64,000 nt of DNA from Hoylesella shahii DSM 15611 = JCM 12083 (GCF_000613445.1 NZ_BAIZ01000004.1:1-64000); one strand, 5' to 3'; positions 9,617 through 19,715 are shown, counted from the stretch's first letter. Made by a program: numbers and translations. Notes: generated by a model from the sequence alone, not told the origin.

Positions 9617-11176
9617 ATGAACAAAAACCTCTCACTGTCTCTAACAGGAGCAGCTCTGCTTGCACCAGTGGCTCAAACAATGGCCCAAACAAAGCAGGTT
9701 CAGCAAAAAAAGCCCATGAATATCGTGTATATCATGAGCGACGACCACTCGTATCAAACCATTAGCGCTTACGACAAGCGGTTTATTGAAACACCAAACA
9801 TCGACTGGATTGCTAACAATGGCGTGCGATTTACCAACAGTTATGTGGCCAACTCGCTTAGCGGTCCGTCGCGTGCTTGTATGCTCACGGGCAAACACAG
9901 TCATGCTAACGGCTTTACCGATAACACCAAGACCTTTGATGGCAGCCAACAAACCTACCCCAAACTGCTGCAAAAGGCAGGCTACCAAACGGCAATGATT
10001 GGTAAATGGCACCTTACATCCGAACCAACAGGATTTAATTACTGGGATATTCTTATCGGACAGGGCGACTATTACAACCCCGACTTCAAGTGTAATGGCA
10101 AAAACTTGAGACGACCAGGTTATGTAACCAACATCATTACCGACGTTGCGCTCGACTGGCTTGAAAACAAACGCGACAAAGAAAAACCTTTCTGTCTGCT
10201 GCTTCATCATAAAGCACCACACCGTGTATGGAATCCCGACACCTGCGACCTCGACCTTTACGCCGACAGAACTTATCCACTGCCCGCCACTTTCTACGAC
10301 AACTACGAAGGACGACAGGCTGCAGCCAAACAAAAAATGAGCATCATTAAAGATATGGACCTGGTGTACGACCTGAAAATGGCCGACCGCGAAAACGAAA
10401 TACATTCTAATAAGTGGCTCGAAAAATGGGGAAGAGAGGCACGTAACCGTATGTCGCCCTCGCAAAGAGAACAATGGGACAAACATTACGACCCCATAAT
10501 CAAGAAGTTTAAGGAAGACAAACTCACGGGTAATGCATTGGCCGAATGGAAATATCAAAACTATATGCACGACTATTTGCGCGTTATCCACAGTGTTGAC
10601 CGCAATGTGGGGCGCGTAATCGACTACCTGCGCGAGCATAATCTGCTAGACAACACACTCATTGTGTACACCTCCGACCAAGGTTTTTACATGGGAGAAC
10701 ATGGATGGTTTGATAAACGTTTCATGTACGAAGAGTCGTTCCGCACACCGTTACTAATGTATTTGCCTGGCGGAAAGCATGGCGACGTAAACGAAATGGT
10801 GCAAAACATTGACTATGCACCCACCTTCTTACAACTTGCTGGCGCGAAAGTGCCCAGCGACATTCAAGGTGTTTCGATGCTGCCACTACTCAAAGGCAAA
10901 CGCGTGCCATGGCGCAAGTCGCTCTACTACCATTATTACGAGTTCCCCGATGAGCACAACGTGTGCCGCCACTATGGGGTTAAGACCAACCGTTACGTGC
11001 TTATTCACTTTTACGATGATATCGACTCGTGGGAACTTTACGACTTGAAGAAAGACCCATCGCAGCTTAACAACATGTATGGTAAACCAGGAACGGAAGC
11101 CATCACGCGCAATCTCAAGAAAGAATTACTACGATTGCAAATGCAATACAACGACCCAATAAGAGCAAAAAACTAA
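9617..11176 (+). CDS. Exported serine-type sulfatase (alkaline phosphatase superfamily)
   Basis: Sulfatase of 519 aa that hydrolyses a sulfate ester, probably on a host glycan or similar sugar polymer. The start at 9617 is chosen because a promoter lies at 9576-9583 and because it gives a signal peptide ending TMAQ. Metal-binding SDDHSYQ is at residues 41-47. The catalytic signature S-G-P-S-R begins at Ser82, which would be oxidised to formylglycine; a serine in this position requires the radical-SAM maturase (anSME), not encoded in this window. KWHLTSEPTGF and YTSDQGFYMGEHGW are further family motifs. Together with two GH92 enzymes at 21051-27852 it suggests host glycan use, but it is not in a SusC/SusD locus here. 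Substrate cannot be assigned. Confidence 0.88.
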   Translation: MNKNLSLSLTGAALLAPVAQTMAQTKQVQQKKPMNIVYIMSDDHSYQTISAYDKRFIETPNIDWIANNGVRFTNSYVANSLSGPSRACMLTGKHSHANGFTDNTKTFDGSQQTYPKLLQKAGYQTAMIGKWHLTSEPTGFNYWDILIGQGDYYNPDFKCNGKNLRRPGYVTNIITDVALDWLENKRDKEKPFCLLLHHKAPHRVWNPDTCDLDLYADRTYPLPATFYDNYEGRQAAAKQKMSIIKDMDLVYDLKMADRENEIHSNKWLEKWGREARNRMSPSQREQWDKHYDPIIKKFKEDKLTGNALAEWKYQNYMHDYLRVIHSVDRNVGRVIDYLREHNLLDNTLIVYTSDQGFYMGEHGWFDKRFMYEESFRTPLLMYLPGGKHGDVNEMVQNIDYAPTFLQLAGAKVPSDIQGVSMLPLLKGKRVPWRKSLYYHYYEFPDEHNVCRHYGVKTNRYVLIHFYDDIDSWELYDLKKDPSQLNNMYGKPGTEAITRNLKKELLRLQMQYNDPIRAKN

Positions 11177-11199
11177 GGTTAGCCCTATACTCACCCGCT

Positions 11200-11240
11200 G
11201 TGCATCCCCTTCGCCCTACGCTTATGCCTGGCAAGGGGAT
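11200..11240 (+). terminator. Hairpin after the sulfatase gene
   Basis: An 11-bp inverted repeat, TGCATCCCCTT and AAGGGGATGCA, sits 25 bp beyond the sulfatase stop. No long T-run follows. Confidence 0.5.
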
Positions 11241-11753
11241 GCACTGGTGTTTACACTTTTGCCCCAAAGAGGGAATAACTTCCCCCCTTTCGAACCACAT
11301 TCACAACAACAATATTCGCACATTCTGCCCAGATATGTGCAAAACAGCCCCAAAATGTAAAAAAGTTTCAATAAAATTCACATTCACATGCAAGCATTCA
11401 CCACCTTATATATACACAACCCAAAACAAGTAATCTAAAACACACACCATAACAGTAAGCCCAACTTAAATAAGCACTAATAAAAAGGACGCAAACGCGA
11501 TATAATTTCGCATATTTTTGCAATCATATACAACAATAAAACATTACAGTGTAGGCACACAATGCATTAATAAAGGGGAAAAATTATGTCCAAATCAAAG
11601 AATTAAACGTTAATAAATTATAACGTAAAATATTACATACCATCCTCTTTTAGGCCATAAATAAAGGCTTTCAGCTAAAATAAGCCCTGCTCTCGAACAT
11701 GTTAACTATTGAAGAAAAGCACATAAAACGTGCGATTTTAGGTAAATATTCGC

Positions 11754-11761
11754 TATATTTG
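11754..11761 (+). promoter_or_regulatory. -7 box (TATATTTG) of the M23 peptidase gene
   Basis: TATATTTGCAAAG, about 105 bp before the start at 11868, implying an untranslated leader of roughly 100 nt. Confidence 0.5.
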
Positions 11762-11867
11762 CAAAGTCTTTTGACACATAACTATCAACAACCATGCAAA
11801 AATGGTTTAGCAAGCGAATTTTAATACCATCATTAATTTCGCCCATGTTGCACCTAAATAAAGTACA

Positions 11868-12827
11868 ATGAGACTGAAAAGAACAATTAAATCGATTGCT
11901 TTTACAGCACTGCTCGCCATGTGCGCCACACCCATGGCCGCGCAAGACCTGCTGGCAAGACAAGCACCCGTTGACCGAAAGATGAAATCGGTGGACACAC
12001 TTGCACTGCAAAACATCCTAAGAAAAGAAGCTGCGATGTCGCCTGCAGCGAGCCTATACGACTCGTGGGACAACACTCGCACCCACAACATCACGGCACT
12101 GCCCGACTCTTTTCTCATCAACCTCCGTCATTTCTGTATGCCCACACCTAGCCGAGTTGTTACAAGTAACTTCGGAAGTCGCTGGGGCCGCCAACATAAA
12201 GGCTTAGATATTAAGGTTTATATTGGCGACACCATTCGCGCAGCATTCTCTGGCAAGGTGCGTATCGTGAAATACGAGGCTGCAGGATACGGCAAATACA
12301 TCGTGATTAGGCATCCTAACGGTCTGGAAACAATTTACGGACACCTCTCTAAACAATTGGTTGCAGAGAACGAAGATGTAAGAGCGGGAGACCCAATAGG
12401 CCTGGGTGGCAACACCGGACGAAGCACTGGCTCACACCTTCACTTCGAAACGCGCCTCTGTGGCGTGGCACTTAACCCCGCATTATTTTTCGACTTCAGG
12501 GCTCAAGACGTGGTAGCCGACAACTACATGTTCCGTCGTTCTACCTACGAAATGGCTTCGGCCGAGGCTACTCAGCTACGTGGCGTTGTTGGTCATGGTG
12601 GTTATAATAAAGAAGATGTGTACGGTAAAGTGGGCCGAGATAGAGAAGATGCACCACAAGCACCTTTATATAACACGGCCGAAAAGCTCTATCATAAAGT
12701 GGCTTCGGGCGAAACGCTGGCTTCTATTGCCGAAAAACGTGGCGTAAGCGTCGATACCATCTGCCGACTTAACCACATGCGTCGCAACGATAAGGTACGA
12801 CCTGGACAGATTTTAAGGTATTCATAA
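11868..12827 (+). CDS. M23 family metallopeptidase with C-terminal LysM domain
   Basis: A 319-aa exported peptidoglycan endopeptidase candidate. The signal peptide ends at PMAAQ (residue about 26). The LytM/M23 zinc site is complete: SNFGSRWGRQHKGLDI gives H-x3-D near residue 110, and SHLHFE near residue 190 supplies the second pair. A LysM peptidoglycan-binding domain closes the protein (KVASGETLASIAEKRGVS, VRPGQILRYS). A normal active enzyme would cleave peptide cross-links during growth or division. It has its own promoter and a strong terminator, so it is monocistronic. Confidence 0.9.
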   Translation: MRLKRTIKSIAFTALLAMCATPMAAQDLLARQAPVDRKMKSVDTLALQNILRKEAAMSPAASLYDSWDNTRTHNITALPDSFLINLRHFCMPTPSRVVTSNFGSRWGRQHKGLDIKVYIGDTIRAAFSGKVRIVKYEAAGYGKYIVIRHPNGLETIYGHLSKQLVAENEDVRAGDPIGLGGNTGRSTGSHLHFETRLCGVALNPALFFDFRAQDVVADNYMFRRSTYEMASAEATQLRGVVGHGGYNKEDVYGKVGRDREDAPQAPLYNTAEKLYHKVASGETLASIAEKRGVSVDTICRLNHMRRNDKVRPGQILRYS

Positions 12828-12865
12828 TACCCCAAATGGCCTTCTTAGGCTTATACAAACAACAC

Positions 12866-12901
12866 AATAGCGGACACACCAGCAATGGTTTGTCCGCTAT
12901 T
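12866..12901 (+). terminator. Hairpin terminator after the M23 peptidase gene
   Basis: AATAGCGGACA at 12866-12876 pairs perfectly with TGTCCGCTATT at 12891-12901, 14-nt loop, about 40 bp past the peptidase stop. Confidence 0.7.
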
Positions 12902-12969
12902 GCTATTTAATAGACACTCACAGACTCCGCTTTTTTGCTTTCTTACTTGCCTAATCACTAAGTTTACAC

Positions 12970-12977
12970 TACCTTTG
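12970..12977 (+). promoter_or_regulatory. -7 box (TACCTTTG) of the CDP-sugar synthase/LicD operon
   Basis: TACCTTTGCAT, 27 bp before the ATG at 13005; its position rules out the longer frame opening at 12885 and fixes the start. Confidence 0.65.
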
Positions 12978-13004
12978 CATACAAAGAAACACAAACGCAT
13001 CAAT

Positions 13005-14381
13005 ATGGCAAAACGTAACATCGCCGTCGTTTTGGCGGGCGGAGTGGGAAAAAGATTAGGCATCACCACACCCAAACAATTTTTCAAGGTGGCAGGAAAA
13101 ATGGTTATCGAACACACGGTTGATGTGTTTGAACGTAACAATCATATCCACGAGATTGCCATTGTGAGCAATGCCATGCTCATTGCAGACATCGAAAACA
13201 TCGTATTGAAAAACGAATGGACCAAAGTGAAACGCATTCTTAAAGGCGGAAGCGAAAGATATGAATCGAGCCTCTCGGCCATTAAAGCTTACGAAAACGA
13301 AGATGTAAATCTCATCTTCCACGATGCCGTGCGACCTTTGGTTAGCCATCGCATCCTTAACGATGTGGTGGAGGCTTTAAAAAACTACTCGGCAATAGAT
13401 GTGGCCATGCCTTCGGCCGATACGATTATCGAGGTGGAGGGCGAGTTTATTAGCAATATCCCCGACCGCTCGCGTCTTCGTCGCGGACAAACGCCACAGG
13501 CCTTCGACCTTAATGTGATTAAAGAGGCTTACGAAAAAGCACTACTCGACCCCAATTTCAAAACCACTGACGATTGCGGTGTGGTGAAAAAATACCTGCC
13601 ACAAACACCTATCTACGTGGTGGAGGGCGAAGAAAGCAACATGAAACTCACCTACAAAGAAGACACATACATGTTGGATAAGCTGTTCCAACTGCGCAAC
13701 ACCGAAGCCGAACGCATCGACCTTGCCCAAGTTTCGCTTGCAGGAAAGGTGGCCATTGTGTTTGGCGGCAGTTACGGAATTGGTGCCGACACGGCCAAAA
13801 TGCTGACCGAACGAGGTGCAAAGGTGCATTGTTTCTCGCGTAGCAGCAACGGAATAGACGTAGGAAACAAAGACGATGTAGTGCGCGCCTTTGCAGAAGT
13901 GGCAAAAGAAGAAGGGCGAATTGATTACGTTGTCAACACTGCTGGACTGCTACAAAAGGAACCTTTGGCCACAATGAACTATGAAGACATTGTCTATAGC
14001 GTACAAACCAACTACATGGGAACCGTGAATGTAGCCCTTGTCGCCTACCCTTTCCTCAAACAAAGCAATGGTCGACTGGTGTTTTTCACCTCCTCTTCGT
14101 ACACACGTGGGCGCGCTTTCTACAGCATTTACTCGTCTACCAAGGCTGCCATCGTTAACTTTGTGCAGGCTGTTGCACAAGAATGGGAGGCCGATGGCAT
14201 TCGCATCAATTGCATCAATCCCGAAAGAACGAAGACGCCCATGCGCGTAAAGAACTTCGGAATTGAACCTGACAACACGCTACTTACATCAGAAAAAGTG
14301 GCTGAAGCAACTGTGCGCACCTTGCTTTCTGACGATACAGGACTGGTGATAGACGTTAGGAGGGCGCACAATGACCGCTAA
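13005..14381 (+). CDS. Bifunctional cytidylyltransferase / short-chain reductase (CDP-ribitol synthase-like)
   Basis: A two-domain protein of 458 aa. Residues 1-230 are an IspD/TarI-type cytidylyltransferase (VVLAGGVGKRLGITTPKQFF, FHDAVRPLVS). Residues about 240-458 are a classical SDR: cofactor loop GGSYGIG, NTAG, catalytic S-Y-K (TSSSYTRG, YSIYSSTKAA). This architecture matches Haemophilus Bcs1, which reduces ribulose-5-phosphate and makes CDP-ribitol. By analogy the product is a CDP-activated polyol, probably CDP-ribitol; the substrate is inference. The gene overlaps the following licD-family gene by 11 bp, coupling supply of the CDP donor to a transferase. It is distinct from the true ispD at 3516. 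Confidence 0.8.
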   Translation: MAKRNIAVVLAGGVGKRLGITTPKQFFKVAGKMVIEHTVDVFERNNHIHEIAIVSNAMLIADIENIVLKNEWTKVKRILKGGSERYESSLSAIKAYENEDVNLIFHDAVRPLVSHRILNDVVEALKNYSAIDVAMPSADTIIEVEGEFISNIPDRSRLRRGQTPQAFDLNVIKEAYEKALLDPNFKTTDDCGVVKKYLPQTPIYVVEGEESNMKLTYKEDTYMLDKLFQLRNTEAERIDLAQVSLAGKVAIVFGGSYGIGADTAKMLTERGAKVHCFSRSSNGIDVGNKDDVVRAFAEVAKEEGRIDYVVNTAGLLQKEPLATMNYEDIVYSVQTNYMGTVNVALVAYPFLKQSNGRLVFFTSSSYTRGRAFYSIYSSTKAAIVNFVQAVAQEWEADGIRINCINPERTKTPMRVKNFGIEPDNTLLTSEKVAEATVRTLLSDDTGLVIDVRRAHNDR

Positions 14382-15216
14382 CACACACCTCGAACGTTTC
14401 AAACAACGCCACCTTCGAGCCTGTCAACTAAAGCAACTCACCATTCTCGAAGCCATTCACGCCATCTGTCAACGTCATAACATTCCTTATTGGCTTGACG
14501 GCGGAACACTATTGGGCGCGGTAAGGCATGGCGGTTTCATTCCCTGGGACGACGATATAGACATCGCCATGCACAAAGCCGACATGCAACGCTTTGTTGA
14601 AGTGGCGCAAAAAGAGTTACCTAAAGGCCTTATCGTGCAGTCACCGCTGATAGACAAGCACCTCAAAGAACCCATAACCAAGGTGCGCGACCTCAATTCG
14701 TTCTTCGTTGAACCAGGCGATGACTTCTCGCACAACTACGAAAAGGGGCTTTTTGTAGACATCTTCCCCTTTATCGCCTACCCCACTTTTTCGCGTAAGC
14801 TGGTTAAAAAGCTAACGCTGGGCATCTCGCGCAGCTATTCCATCCTGCACAAAGCCCACCATTACAGCCTTCGTTCGTTTGCCGAATTCTTTTGGTTCGG
14901 TGCAAAATACGCCGTCTGCCACACCGCTTGGGCTCTGCTATGCACCCTAAACCGTAACCGCAACACCTATATATCCAATATCCTACACAACAACGGCTAC
15001 GGCATCATGCACCGTCAAGACAGCATTTTTCCCCTCACCGAAATCACTTTCGAGGGCAAACAATTCATGGCCCCCTGCAATCCAGACGCCTACCTCAAAG
15101 ACCTCTACCGCAATTACATGGACATTCCACCCGTAGAGAAACGCAAAATCCATGCCATCTTTGTGTTAGAGACACTGGAAGAAGAGGGAGAAGAAAGGAT
15201 TGGAGAAGAGGGGTGA
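14371..15216 (+). CDS. LicD-family phosphotransferase
   Basis: A 281-aa protein of the LicD/fukutin nucleotidyltransferase-fold family, which moves a phosphorylated alcohol (phosphocholine, phosphoribitol) from a CDP carrier to a glycan. Signatures: GGTLLGAVRHGG near residue 45, then WDDDIDIAM with the catalytic aspartates, and GLFVDIFPF. It starts inside the last codons of the cytidylyltransferase/SDR gene (11-bp overlap), so translation is coupled. Together they form a minimal make-and-transfer module for a surface polymer. The acceptor is unknown; no capsule or O-antigen cluster surrounds the pair. Confidence 0.82.
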   Translation: MTANTHLERFKQRHLRACQLKQLTILEAIHAICQRHNIPYWLDGGTLLGAVRHGGFIPWDDDIDIAMHKADMQRFVEVAQKELPKGLIVQSPLIDKHLKEPITKVRDLNSFFVEPGDDFSHNYEKGLFVDIFPFIAYPTFSRKLVKKLTLGISRSYSILHKAHHYSLRSFAEFFWFGAKYAVCHTAWALLCTLNRNRNTYISNILHNNGYGIMHRQDSIFPLTEITFEGKQFMAPCNPDAYLKDLYRNYMDIPPVEKRKIHAIFVLETLEEEGEERIGEEG

Positions 15217-15291
15217 AACTGTCTTAACAAACCATTAGGTGCATATACATAATGTGTGTTTGCTAAATTGAAGGCTTAAACATCTTTAGAT

Positions 15292-18153
15292 ATGGATGCA
15301 AACAAGCACAACGAAACAACATCAGCTTTAGAACAGATACGCGAATTGAAGGCCGAAAACGAAAGACTTAAATCGCTTTTAGCAAAACATGGCATCACGC
15401 TTGAAGAAAACAAGTGCTCAGCAATCGCCTTACAGCCATACAATAAACCTCTTTCCAACTGCAAACTTTCATTAAGAGACAAGGTGTTATTGTTCCAAAG
15501 CCTGTTTAAAGGCCGCAACGACGTGTTCGCCAAACGATGGCATAGCCTCACGGGAAAGGCAGGCTATCAGCCCGTTTGCCAACGGGAATGGGACAGACAA
15601 TATTGCGACAAACGCAAATATCGCTGTGCAGATTGTCCCAACCGTCTTTTTGCACCTTTAACTTATGAACACCTATACAACCACCTTGCAGGGAAAGACG
15701 AACAAGGACGCGATGTTATCGGCCTTTATCCCATCTTGGAAGATAACACTTGCCATTTTCTTTGTGCCGACTTTGACGATAAAAACTGCGAGCATGGGTA
15801 TAAAAACGACGTGCTAGCATACGTGGGCGTGTGCAAAGAATGGGGCATACCATGTTATATAGAACGGTCGCGGTCGGGCAACGGAGCACATGTATGGATT
15901 TTCTTCACTGCAGCCATCACCGCCGTTAAAGCCAGACAATTGGGCAATGCATTACTTGCAGAGGCGATGAACAAGGAAATGCGGTTCTCGTTTAAGTCAT
16001 ACGATCGCCTTTTCCCAAACCAAGACACACTGCCCAAAGGCGGATTTGGCAACTTAGTGGCATTGCCATTGCAAGGGCTAGCACGGAGAAACGGTAATAG
16101 TGTTTTTGTAGACGAAGCATTTAATGCCTATTCCGACCAATGGAAAATACTGTTGGAAGTAGTCAAGATTACTGAAAGTGCTGTTGACGAAATACTGCAA
16201 ACACATAATTCCTTTGAATTTAGCGAACTAACAAAGAGTAACGAGGGCACACCGTGGAACTCTCCAAAGCCTGTTATGATAGACTCATCAGACTTCCCAA
16301 CGTCTGTCACACTGACCAAAGCCAACATGCTTTACATCCCACTTGAGCTTATCACCAAAGGCCATCAACCTTTTTAAGCGCATTGCAGCCTTTCGCAACC
16401 CCGAGTTTTATGCCAAACAAGCCATGCGTTTGCCTACTTACGCCATTCCACGTGTCATTTCTTGTTCCGAACTAACCGCTAATTACCTTGCCCTACCTCG
16501 CGGTTGTGAAGACGACGTACAGCAGATACTACTAGATAACAACGTAAACATCACAATAAACGACCACACTTGCCACGGTAGCAACATCGACGTAAGGTTC
16601 ACAGGCATCCTTCGCGAAGAGCAACAAGAAGCCTTAAACCACATGCTAGTCCATGAAGCAGGTACATTCTCGGCCACAACAGCCTTTGGAAAAACCGTTT
16701 TAGCCATAGCCATGATTGCCCAACGCAAGGTAAACACCTTGGTTTTGGTGCATCGTAGGTCACTGCTCGACCAGTGGAGACGGCAGTTAGAAACGTTCCT
16801 TGCACCAATAAAGCAAGCACAGGACGACACGGGAACTGGCCCCAAGAACGAAAAAAGGTTGTCTATCGGCCAATTTCACTCAGGAAAAGACTGTTTGAGT
16901 GGTGTTGTCGACATTGCATGATACAGTCGTGTCTACACAATGGTGAAGCGAAAGCCTTCGTACAAAACTACGGTATGATTATTGTAGACGAATGTCATCA
17001 TGTTCCTGCCGTGAGTTTCGAACAGGTCTTGCGGCACGTCAAGGCACGATATGTTTACGGCTTGACCGCTACACCATTCCGCAAAGAGGGACATCAACCC
17101 ATCATCTTCATGCAATGCGGTAAGATAAGGTACACGGTAGACGCCCAAAGCCAGATAGACAAACAAGAGTTTACACGCAGATTGATACCCCGCTTCACGT
17201 CTTACCGCACCTTTTCAGCCAATCTCTCCACCTATGCGCAAATGATAGAGGCCATGTCGACTGACGAACAGAGAAACCGACTCATTGTGGAAGACGTGAA
17301 AACAGCATTATCTGAAGGTCGAACACCACTCGTACTGAGTAGCCTTACGGCGCATGTGCGACAGCTTGCACACTTACTTTCGCCATTTGCCACCCATGTG
17401 ATAACCCTTATTGGTGCCGATTCTGCCAAGAACAAACGACTAGAGATGGAGCAATTAAAAACTATCAACCCTACCGATAGTCTAGTAATCGTGGCCACAG
17501 GTAAATATGTGGGCGAAGGTTTCGATTACCCCAGGCTCGACACCTTGTTTCTAACGCTCCCCATTTCGTGGAAAGGTAGTGTGGCGCAATATGCAGGTCG
17601 GTTACATCGCGACAGTGATGGCAAACACGAAGTATGTATATACGACTACATAGACATTCGTATTCCGTTGTGCGAAAAAATGTATCGCAAACGGTTAAGA
17701 GGTTATGCTGCCGTTGGTTACAGTCGCCCGAGTGGCAAAATCATGGAAGAACAAACGACAAACGAACTGCTGTTCAATGCCACGACCTATCTCGCCCCAT
17801 TCAAGCGCGACTTGATTGCAGCGCAAAACAGTATTTTGCTGGCCTGTCCAAAACTAAAATATAAACGTACGAACTGGCTAACGCCCACCTTAAACGACCT
17901 ACAACGAAATGGGATAGAGGTTGCCCTACATACCAACAACATGCACACCGATGGTGGGAAAGAGAATTGTCTCGGTATGGATACTTACAAACACGAACAT
18001 TTATCAGTGCAATGCGCGATAATAGATCGCCGTATTGTTTGGTATGGTGATATCAATTTGTTTGGGCAAAGTGCTGTAGACTCAAGCATTATGCGTATAT
18101 GCGACACACAAATAGCCAATCAGCTGTTAGATGCTGTGCTAGATACGGAGTGA
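15292..18153 (+). CDS. Primase (AEP) - SF2 helicase - PLD-like protein, TOTE-conflict-type (two frame breaks)
   Basis: Three frames (15292-16377, 16343-16921, 16774-18153) form one protein of about 954 aa. Residues 11-35 are a coiled coil; a Cys cluster (C96, C105, C112, C115) may bind zinc; the archaeo-eukaryotic primase core has LCADFDD (D160, D162) and RSRSGNGAH (H200). Next comes an SF2 helicase: TTAFGKTVLA (Walker A), IIVDECHHV, LTATP and QYAGRLHRD. The C-terminus is PLD-like (AIIDRRIVWYGDINLFG), but the His and Lys of HxKxxxxD are replaced. Domains named TOTE conflict system primase have this arrangement and are suspected defence or element-control proteins. Breaks: near 16344, restoring two Gs gives PLEGLSPKAINLF; near 16919, one C gives VDIAMIQSC. 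A 16-bp stem terminator follows. Confidence 0.75.
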
Positions 18154-18210
18154 TTTGCATATATGCTCAATTCTATAATGAGAAAGTGTAAGGTGCGTGA
18201 AGCTAACGCT

Positions 18211-18246
18211 TATTATCATTTTCGTGACTTCACGAAAATGATAATA
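18211..18246 (+). terminator. Strong hairpin after the primase-helicase gene
   Basis: A perfect 16-bp inverted repeat (18211-18226 with 18231-18246, 4-nt loop) 57 bp past the stop. It may act in both directions. Confidence 0.75.
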
Positions 18247-18337
18247 GAGCTAAAAAAGAAAGGTATAGATAGCAATTCTTCGTGATTTTTCCTTGCTATT
18301 GGCATCTTTTATCATCCCTTTATCCCAAAAAAATAAC

Positions 18338-18345
18338 TAACTTTG
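18338..18345 (+). promoter_or_regulatory. -7 box (TAACTTTG) of dinB
   Basis: TAACTTTGCAATG, 32 bp before the ATG at 18377; it argues against the TTG at 18356 as the start. Confidence 0.6.
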
Positions 18346-18376
18346 CAATGGCGTTTTGCCCCAACAACAACTTGAT

Positions 18377-19500
18377 ATGCCTGCGCAAGACTTCAATCGC
18401 AAAATCATTCACATCGACATGGACGCCTTCTATGCCTCGGTGGAACAACGCGACGACCCCTCGCTGCGTGGAAAACCCGTGGGCATTGGTAGCGAAGAAC
18501 GTCGTGGCGTGCTCTGTACGGCTAGCTACGAGGCACGAAAGTATGGGGTGCACTCGGCCATGTCGGGCGTGCAAGCTAAGCGATTGTGTCCCGAACTAAT
18601 ATTGGTGCCACCCAATTTTGCAAAATACAAACAGGTGTCGCAGCAGGTTCACGAGATTTTTCACCGCTATACCGATCTTGTTGAGCCGCTTTCGCTAGAC
18701 GAGGCCTACCTAGACGTTACGCAAAACAAACTGAACATAGAGTTGGCTGTTGACATTGCGCAACGCATCAGGCAGGAAATTCGCACCGAACTGCAACTCA
18801 CGGCTTCGGCAGGGGTGTCGTTCAATAAGTTTTTGGCTAAGGTGGCATCCGACTTTCGCAAACCCGACGGCATCACGGTGATACATCCCAGTCGCGCAAT
18901 GCACTTTGTAGACAATCTGCCATCACCGACTTTTGGGGCGTGGGGCATAAAACAGCCGAGACAATGCACGCTATGGGCATCTTCAACGGGGCCGACTTAC
19001 GACAGCTCTCGCGTCTGAGATTGCAACAAGTGTTTGGCAAGGCTGGTGAAACATACTATAACTTTGCCCGCGCCATCGACAACCGAGCTGTTGAACCGCA
19101 CTGGATAAGAAAGTCGGTGGGATGCGAACGCACGTTCGAAGAAGACAGTTCTAACCCCACCGTGCTACTCACCGAACTCTATCGCTTGGTGCTAGAACTG
19201 GTGGAACGACTCAAAAAGAAAGAATTTAAGGGCAGAACACTCACGCTAAAAGTGAAGTTCTACAACTTTACACAGATTACACGCAGCCGAACTGTGCCCC
19301 ACATGCTTCTGAAAAAGGATGATATCTTGCCCGTAGCAAAGGCTCTTTTAAGAGAAGTGGACTACACAGAACGCCCTGTAAGACTGCTTGGCGTACAGGT
19401 ATCCAACATCGACGACACCCCTCATCGCCCACAATGGATACAACTTGAATTGCCCTTTAAGAAGGAGAGCCCTTTTGAGGAGTTAAGAAGTTATTTTTGA
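18377..19500 (+). CDS. dinB: DNA polymerase IV DinB (one frame break)
   Basis: Y-family translesion polymerase. The palm motif IIHIDMDAFYASVEQ carries the first metal ligand, and PLSLDEAYLDVT carries the catalytic DE pair. The first frame ends at 19018; the second starts inside it and runs to 19500 with GHKTAETMHAMGIF (helix-hairpin-helix thumb) and the little-finger domain. Adding one C near 18920 (CTGCC to CTGCCC) gives VDNLPITDFWGVGHKTAE and a 374-aa protein, normal for Pol IV. The extreme C-terminus ELPFKKESPFEELRSYF resembles a clamp-binding tail. No umuD or LexA-type site was seen nearby. Confidence 0.88.
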
Positions 19501-19712
19501 GGAGTTAAAGGAGTTAAGGAGTTAAGCCAATAGTCTTGTTGCAGAGTAACTACAACTTAACCTCTCAACTCCCATGCATACGGCTTAACTCCTAACGAGC
19601 AAAGCAAGTGATAACTCCTTAACTCCATAACTCCTCAAGAATAGGCTTAACCCTAACGAGAAAAGCAAGTGATAACTCCTTAACTCCTTAACTCCTAAAA
19701 AACTCCTCATTA
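19490..19712. repeat. GGAGTTAA / TTAACTCC inverted and direct repeats
   Basis: Four GGAGTTAA-like copies (about 19478-19525) are followed by many TTAACTCC copies (19558-19700). The 3' part also contains a direct repeat of about 35 bp built on AAAGCAAGTGATAACTCC (near 19602 and 19664). The arms can pair in several registers, so the transcript would form a long, variable hairpin between dinB and the next gene. A related shorter hairpin lies at 38296-38382. Confidence 0.65.
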
Positions 19713-19715
19713 AAA

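Larger units (their letters stand above)
11177..11867. other. Intergenic region with terminator and promoters, no gene
   Basis: A terminator-like hairpin (TGCATCCCCTT with AAGGGGATGCA, about 11200-11240) follows the sulfatase gene. The rest is AT-rich; a TATTTTTG box lies near 11513-11520 and a better placed TATATTTG at 11754-11761. I see no supportable coding frame; a small RNA transcribed from the first box is possible but unsupported. Confidence 0.5.

Noticed and set aside
9641..10639. 332-aa minus-strand frame opposite the sulfatase
   Set aside because: Shadow of the sulfatase gene, whose catalytic motifs are complete.
13005..13700. Second ispD for isoprenoid synthesis
   Set aside because: The domain is fused to an SDR reductase and coupled to licD; the canonical ispD lies at 3516-4204.
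16774..18153. Independent helicase gene starting at 16774
   Set aside because: The first residues of this frame are out of frame with the helicase core; the real protein is continuous with the upstream primase frame after repair.
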